This document shows, in pieces, positions 60,322 through 64,000 of a stretch of 64,000 nucleotides of DNA. How positions within the stretch are numbered: position 1 is the stretch's first letter; every line of letters starts with the position of its first letter. A model generated the notes under the pieces. The model was not told the DNA's origin, did not search any database, and saw only the letters and a program-made list of their open reading frames with translations. The stretch lies in assembly GCF_003594875.1 (NCBI RefSeq), contig NZ_QZEY01000001.1:682001-746000 (forward strand). The letters are read 5' to 3'. Position numbers and translations under genes: made by a program. Source of the stretch: Bailinhaonella thermotolerans (GTDB taxonomy: Bacteria; Actinomycetota; Actinomycetes; Streptosporangiales; Streptosporangiaceae).

Positions 60322-61089
60322 TCATCGGCCACCGGCCACGGTCAGCGCCTCGCCGCAGATGTTCCCGTTGGCCGCCGAGCCCAGGAACACGACCGCGGAG
60401 GCGACCTCCTCGGGCGTGCTGAGCCGGCCGGTCGGGGTGGCGGCCACCTCCGCCGCCCCGCGGTCCCGGGGATAACCCGCGAGCACGCGGGGCGTGGCCG
60501 TCAGGCCAGGGCAGACGACGTTCACCAGCACGCCGGACGGGCCCAGATCCCAGCGCAGGCTCCGGGCCAGCCCGTGCAGGGCCAGCTTGTGCGCGCCGTA
60601 GAACTCCTGCCCGGGCCTGCCCTGCTCGGCGACGAGGCTGGAGACGAGCACGATCCGGCCCCAGCCGCGCCTGCGCATGTCCCCGGCGGCGAGCTGGACC
60701 AGGCGGATGACCGGGGCGAGGTTGCCGGCGATCAGCGGCCACCACTCGCCGGGGTCGACCGCGTCGAACCGCTCCCCCGGCGAGCGGCGCCCGCCCCAGC
60801 GGACCGCGGCCGCGACCAGGACGTCCACCGGGCCGAGGCCCTCGCGCACCGCGCCCATCAGCTCACCGGTCTCCGGCAGCCCGGACTCGGCGAGCGAGTA
60901 CGGCAGGGCCAGCGCCCGCCCCTCCCCCGAGCCGAGTTCCCGCGCGATCGCCTCCGCCTCCTCCCGGCACGACCGGTAGGTGAGCGCCACGCGGGCGTGC
61001 TCGCGTGCGAACGCCCGCGCGATCGCCGCGCCGATGCCGCCGGAGCCGCCCGTCACCAGGACGGCGCGGTCACGGAGTCCGAGGTCCAC
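60322..61089 (-). CDS. SDR ketoreductase
   Basis: A 255-residue short-chain dehydrogenase: TGGSGGIG cofactor loop near residue 14, IAGNLAPVIRLVQLAAGDM with the catalytic Asn, RIVLVSSLVAEQG with Ser, and FYGAHKLALHG with the YxxxK pair. FabG-type proteins in aromatic PKS clusters reduce one backbone ketone (often C9). Overlaps the first cyclase gene by 20 bases; GTG start. It could instead act on a tailoring ketone. Confidence 0.92.
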   Translation of the reverse strand: MDLGLRDRAVLVTGGSGGIGAAIARAFAREHARVALTYRSCREEAEAIARELGSGEGRALALPYSLAESGLPETGELMGAVREGLGPVDVLVAAAVRWGGRRSPGERFDAVDPGEWWPLIAGNLAPVIRLVQLAAGDMRRRGWGRIVLVSSLVAEQGRPGQEFYGAHKLALHGLARSLRWDLGPSGVLVNVVCPGLTATPRVLAGYPRDRGAAEVAATPTGRLSTPEEVASAVVFLGSAANGNICGEALTVAGGR

Positions 61090-61759
61090 GGGTGCCTCCA
61101 GGGGCTGAGACGACGGCGACGGGCCGGACGGGGAAGGTCCCCACCCCGGCCATCGGGGCGGGCAGCAGGGTCAGCAGGGCCCCTTCGAGGGGCAGCTCCG
61201 AAAGGCGGGTCACCGACACGACGACGGGGACGCCGGCGCCCAGCAGGACCTCCTGGACGGTCGTGGAGATGTCGTCCTCGTCGTCCACGCTGGGCGCGTC
61301 GATGGCCACCAGCCGCGCGCCGAGCAGCCGTTCGGCGGCCCGGGCCGTCAGGTTCGGCGCGTCGGCGAAGTACGCCGCCGTGCCCCAGTGGCGGTCGTGG
61401 CCGGTGCGGATCAGCACGGCCCTGCCTTCGAGGTCGCGGCCGTCGAACGCCTCCGGGCCGATCCGCCGGCGCCCCGCGGCCGGGATCACGGCGGCGGGCA
61501 CGTCGACCAGGTCTTCCAGCGGGACCGACGCGATGTCCGCCGCCTTCTCGTCGAACTTGAAGGGCGCGATCATTGCGGTGCCGGACTGGCCGGCCAGCAG
61601 GACCTGCGCGAGGCCGAAGCTCACGCCCTCGCTGAGGAACTCCGTGGACTGCTCCCTGGTCAGGTACTCGGCGACGACCGGGCGCGGGGTCCACGGATAC
61701 GTCGGCATCCGGTGGCTGACGCGGTGACCGAGGTCGATGATCCGATTCCCGCCGCTCAT
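61070..61759 (-). CDS. PF04199-type polyketide cyclase, metal site altered (first)
   Basis: A 229-residue protein of the kynurenine-formamidase-like cyclase fold: NRIIDLGHRVSHRMPTYPWT, AAGRRRIGPEAFDGRDLEGR AVLIRTGHDRHWG, ARLVAIDAPSVDDEDD. The HxGTHxDxPxH metal site is replaced by QSGTAMIAPFK at residues 58-68, so the three His and the Asp are all changed. Related proteins (MtmX/OxyN-like) close late rings in type II PKS pathways; action without metal is an inference. GGAGGAGGG precedes the ATG. Thirteen bases separate it from its paralogue. Confidence 0.88.
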   Translation of the reverse strand: MSGGNRIIDLGHRVSHRMPTYPWTPRPVVAEYLTREQSTEFLSEGVSFGLAQVLLAGQSGTAMIAPFKFDEKAADIASVPLEDLVDVPAAVIPAAGRRRIGPEAFDGRDLEGRAVLIRTGHDRHWGTAAYFADAPNLTARAAERLLGARLVAIDAPSVDDEDDISTTVQEVLLGAGVPVVVSVTRLSELPLEGALLTLLPAPMAGVGTFPVRPVAVVSAPGGTRGPRTP

Positions 61760-61772
61760 GCGTTCCCTCCTC

Positions 61773-62441
61773 CTACGCCGCGCCGACGATCGCGACCGGG
61801 CGGACGGGGAAGGCCCCCACCCCCGCGACCGGGGTGGGCAGGACGCGCAGCAGCGCCCCGCGCTCGGGCACGCGGTCGAGCCCGGTCATCCGTTCCAGCA
61901 GCGCGATTCCGGCGCCCAGCAGCCGGTGCTGGGCGGGTTTGGCGGGGTCCGTCCCGTCGTCGATGTTCTGCGAGTCGATGCCCACCACGCGGGGCCGCAC
62001 GGCGAGCAGGTGCTCGACGGCCGCGGCGGTCAGGTGGGGCGCGCTCATGAAGTACGCGTCGGTGTCCCAGTGCCGCGCGTGCCCGGTGTGCACCAGGACC
62101 GCCGCGCCGGCGAGGTCGTCGCGGCCGGCGAACGCCTCCGGGCCGATCGCCCGGGTCCCGGTCGCGCGGACGACGGCGATCGGCACGTCGAAGAGCCGCT
62201 CCAGCGGCACCCCGGCGACGTCCGGCCCTTCTGGGTGGAACCGGAACGGGGCGGCCAGGAACGTGCCGGTGCTTCCGGCCAGGATGACCTGCTCCATCAC
62301 GAACCGCGACCCGGCCGGGGCCCATTCGCTCGGAGAGCCCCGCGAGATGTACTCGATCACCCGCGGCCGCGGCGTCCAGGGACCGGCCGGCATGTCGTCC
62401 CGGATCGGGTGACTGAGGTCTACGACGCGCCTGCCGGTCAT
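61773..62441 (-). CDS. PF04199-type polyketide cyclase, metal site altered (second)
   Basis: A 222-residue paralogue of the preceding gene: RRVVDLSHPIRDDMPAGPWT, TGTRAIGPEAFAGRDDLAGA AVLVHTGHARHWD, VVGIDSQNIDDGTD. The metal site reads STGTFLAAPFR (57-67) where HxGTHxDxPxH is expected; His, His, Asp and His are missing. First gene of the minus-strand operon, AAGGAGA before ATG. The two cyclases share about half their residues by eye and may act as a heterodimer or on successive rings. Confidence 0.88.
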   Translation of the reverse strand: MTGRRVVDLSHPIRDDMPAGPWTPRPRVIEYISRGSPSEWAPAGSRFVMEQVILAGSTGTFLAAPFRFHPEGPDVAGVPLERLFDVPIAVVRATGTRAIGPEAFAGRDDLAGAAVLVHTGHARHWDTDAYFMSAPHLTAAAVEHLLAVRPRVVGIDSQNIDDGTDPAKPAQHRLLGAGIALLERMTGLDRVPERGALLRVLPTPVAGVGAFPVRPVAIVGAA

Positions 62442-62534
62442 CGGATCTCCTTCGGCTCCTCGCCCGCCGCGGGCGGCCGGTGCCGGTCGGCGGCCCCGGT
62501 CCGCCCGCGCTGGAGCCAGTGTCGTCCGCGCTGG

Positions 62535-62563
62535 TCAACCGCCCCTCAAGGCCCGGTCGACCG
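62535..62563. promoter_or_regulatory. Three heptamers at 11-bp spacing, candidate SARP site
   Basis: TCAACCG (62535-62541), CCCC, TCAAGGC (62546-62552), CCGG, TCGACCG (62557-62563): three related heptamers with exact 4-base spacers, the form recognised by SARP activators such as DnrI and ActII-ORF4. It lies in the divergent gap between the cyclase operon and the O-methyltransferase gene. Confidence 0.6.
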
Positions 62564-62602
62564 CGCCGGGCCACCGGCGGGCGCGGGGGCGGGGCGGAGC
62601 TC

Positions 62603-62631
62603 TCGACGGCCGCCTCACCGCGGCTCGACAC
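62603..62631. promoter_or_regulatory. Second heptamer array, candidate SARP site
   Basis: TCGACGG (62603-62609), CTCACCG (62614-62620), TCGACAC (62625-62631), again with 11-bp period; the outer two are clearest. It is 80 bases upstream of the O-methyltransferase TTG, consistent with activation in that direction. Confidence 0.45.
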
Positions 62632-62710
62632 GGCGCGGACAGACTCGGTCCGATCCCGCCGCGACGCCGGGGCACGGGGCCCCGCCGGCGGCCGGCCAGG
62701 AGGGGAAGCG

Positions 62711-63751
62711 TTGACCGACTGGGAATCCGCGGCCAGAGAGGCCGACACCGCACGCTCGATCATCCGTCTCAACACCGCCTACACCCATTCCAAGCTGCTG
62801 CAGAGCGCCGTGGAGGTGGGGGTGTTCCCGCTGCTGGACGGCACGCGGCTGACCGCGGGCGAGATCGCCGCGCGGCTCTCGCTGCACCCCCGCCTGACGC
62901 CGGACTTCCTCGACGCCCTGCACGGGCTCGGCCTGCTCGCGCGCGAGGACGGCCGCTACACCGACAGCCCGGCCGCCTCGGCGTACCTGGTCCCGGGCCG
63001 GCCCCACTACCTCGGCGGCACCATCGCCAAGCACGGGGCCCAGCACTACGCCATGTGGGACCGGCTGGCCGAGGCCCTGCGCGACGGGGAGGTCAAGTGC
63101 CGGCCGGAACTGCGCGGCGAGGACGGCTTCCACCGGCTCTACGCCGATCCGGACCGCGCCCGGGGGTTCCTGGACCACATGGACTCCATCAACGGGTTCA
63201 TCGCCGTGGCGATCTCGCGGCTGCTCGACTGGAGCGCGCACGCCTCCTTCGTGGACGTCGGGGGCGCCCGCGGCAACCTGGCCGCCATCCTGGCGGCGGC
63301 CCACCCGGGCCTGCGGGGGACGGTGTTCGACCTGCCCCCGCTCGAACCCTTCTTCGACGAACTGGTCGGCGCGCGCGGGCTCGCCGAGCGGGTCCGCTTC
63401 CACGGCGGGGACTTCTTCACCGGCCCGATCCCCGCGGCCGACGTGGTGATCGTCGGTCACACCCTGCACGACTGGCCCGTGCGCGACCGCGTCGAGGTGG
63501 TCGGGCGCGCGGCCGAGGCGGTACGGCCGGGGGGCCGCCTGCTGGTCTACGACCCGATGCTCGCCGACGAGCGGACCGAGGTGGACAAGCTGGTCCAGAG
63601 CCTGATGTGCGCCCTCATGCGGGAGGGCGCCTCGGAGTACACCGTGGCCGAGGTCCGCTCCTGGGCCGAGCGGGCCGGACTGCGCTTCGAGCACGCCGTG
63701 CCCCTCCCCACCCTCGGGAACGACGTCGTCACGGTCTTCGCCAAGGACTGA
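62711..63751 (+). CDS. O-methyltransferase of the PKS cluster (PF00891-type)
   Basis: A 346-residue enzyme. Residues 1-110 are the winged-helix dimerisation part (HSKLLQSAVEVGVFPLLDGT, ARLSLHPRLTPDFLDALHGL). The catalytic half has motif I ASFVDVGGARGNLAAILAAA, GTVFDLPPLEPFF, VVIVGHTLHDWPV with the His-x-x-Asp region, and VRPGGRLLVYDPMLADERT. TTG start at 62711 behind AGGAGGGG; no ATG fits. Related enzymes (TcmN, DnrK) methylate phenolic hydroxyls of aromatic polyketides. Confidence 0.9.
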   Translation: MTDWESAAREADTARSIIRLNTAYTHSKLLQSAVEVGVFPLLDGTRLTAGEIAARLSLHPRLTPDFLDALHGLGLLAREDGRYTDSPAASAYLVPGRPHYLGGTIAKHGAQHYAMWDRLAEALRDGEVKCRPELRGEDGFHRLYADPDRARGFLDHMDSINGFIAVAISRLLDWSAHASFVDVGGARGNLAAILAAAHPGLRGTVFDLPPLEPFFDELVGARGLAERVRFHGGDFFTGPIPAADVVIVGHTLHDWPVRDRVEVVGRAAEAVRPGGRLLVYDPMLADERTEVDKLVQSLMCALMREGASEYTVAEVRSWAERAGLRFEHAVPLPTLGNDVVTVFAKD

Positions 63752-63779
63752 GGCGCGCGGCGGCCGCCCCACGACGAGC

Positions 63780-63810
63780 CGCGCATCGCGGGACGCTCCC
63801 GCGATGCGCG
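63780..63810. terminator. Perfect 14-bp hairpin
   Basis: CGCGCATCGCGGGA (63780-63793) and TCCCGCGATGCGCG (63797-63810) pair over 14 bp with a 3-base loop. A second, smaller hairpin CGCGAA/TTCGCG follows at 63815-63831. Between the O-methyltransferase and the converging partial gene. Confidence 0.75.
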
Positions 63811-63858
63811 CTCACGCGAAGGCCGTTCGCGCGGTGGGCGCGCATGCGCGGCGCGGTC

Positions 63859-64000
63859 TCACGTCCCGGGCCGGCTCAGCCGGTCCACGGTCTCCTCCCA
63901 GCGGCGCAGCGTCCCCGCGCGCCCGGCGGGCAGCAGGGGGAGCACCACGCTCCGCCCGGCGCGGACCGCCGGGTGCCTGCGCGCCGGCGTGGAAAGGCCC
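63859..64000 (-). CDS. C-terminal end of an unidentified protein (partial)
   Basis: Reading inward from base 64000, 46 codons end in a TGA at 63861-63859: residues HPAVRAGRSVVLPLLPAGRA and LRRWEETVDRLSRPGT. Composition fits a real gene with the usual codon bias, running toward the O-methyltransferase. The family cannot be named from this tail. It should belong to the continuation of the polyketide cluster. Confidence 0.5.
   Translation of the reverse strand, partial: GLSTPARRHPAVRAGRSVVLPLLPAGRAGTLRRWEETVDRLSRPGT

Overview
The window is very GC-rich DNA with frequent GTG starts, many 1-4 base start/stop overlaps and typical high-GC actinomycete families (two DUF574-type SAM methyltransferases, XRE/MmyB-type regulators, a DUF6924 protein, a SARP regulator, an ECF41-like sigma factor). 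It most likely comes from a filamentous actinomycete. A Streptosporangiales-type host is my inference, not something the sequence proves. No rRNA, tRNA, CRISPR array or intact transposase was recognised.

Left part (1-25 kb): small regulatory and hypothetical genes; a GlxA-type AraC regulator opposite a dienelactone hydrolase-like gene; a complete SsuABC/NMT1-type ABC importer with two permeases (5635-9063); a LysR regulator followed by a two-gene operon (4-carboxymuconolactone decarboxylase/hydrolase fusion plus quinone-reductase-like MDR); a methyltransferase/TetR pair divided by two matching palindromes; a serine hydrolase; a DUF574 methyltransferase; a CadD-like transporter; a lower-GC stretch near 19.5-20.4 kb; and a VanY-like carboxypeptidase divergent from a two-component system.

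Middle part (25-50 kb): regulator/effector pairs with visible operators. These are XRE/hydrolase, ECF41 sigma/FAD oxidoreductase, LacI/MFS/GDSL esterase, ArsR/VOC and TetR/MFS efflux/lipase. There is also an ankyrin-repeat protein, a STAS protein, an Lrp regulator and an unrecognised 445-residue protein (34753-36090) whose C-terminal tail resembles tails of actinobacterial conflict-system proteins. Several intergenic gaps carry short tandem repeats built around a GTACGG core.

Right part (50.5-64 kb): the left portion of a type II (aromatic) polyketide biosynthetic gene cluster that runs past the window edge. It has a SARP activator, a DrrAB-like exporter, a glutamine-dependent asparagine-synthase-like amidotransferase, ACP, KS-beta (Gln at the active-site position), KS-alpha (Cys173), a class I methyltransferase, a P450, an SDR ketoreductase, two tandem PF04199-type cyclases whose metal-binding residues are replaced, and a divergent O-methyltransferase. 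The minus-strand genes are tightly coupled. Heptamer repeats at exact 11-bp spacing in the cyclase/O-methyltransferase divergent gap are candidate SARP sites. The product should be an amidated or aminated, O-methylated, oxidised aromatic polyketide.

Gene decay is common. Remnants of an MBL-fold hydrolase, a TetR regulator, a serine beta-lactamase-like protein, an NmrA-like protein and an aminoglycoside-phosphotransferase-like protein are recognisable, and one hypothetical gene looks frameshifted.
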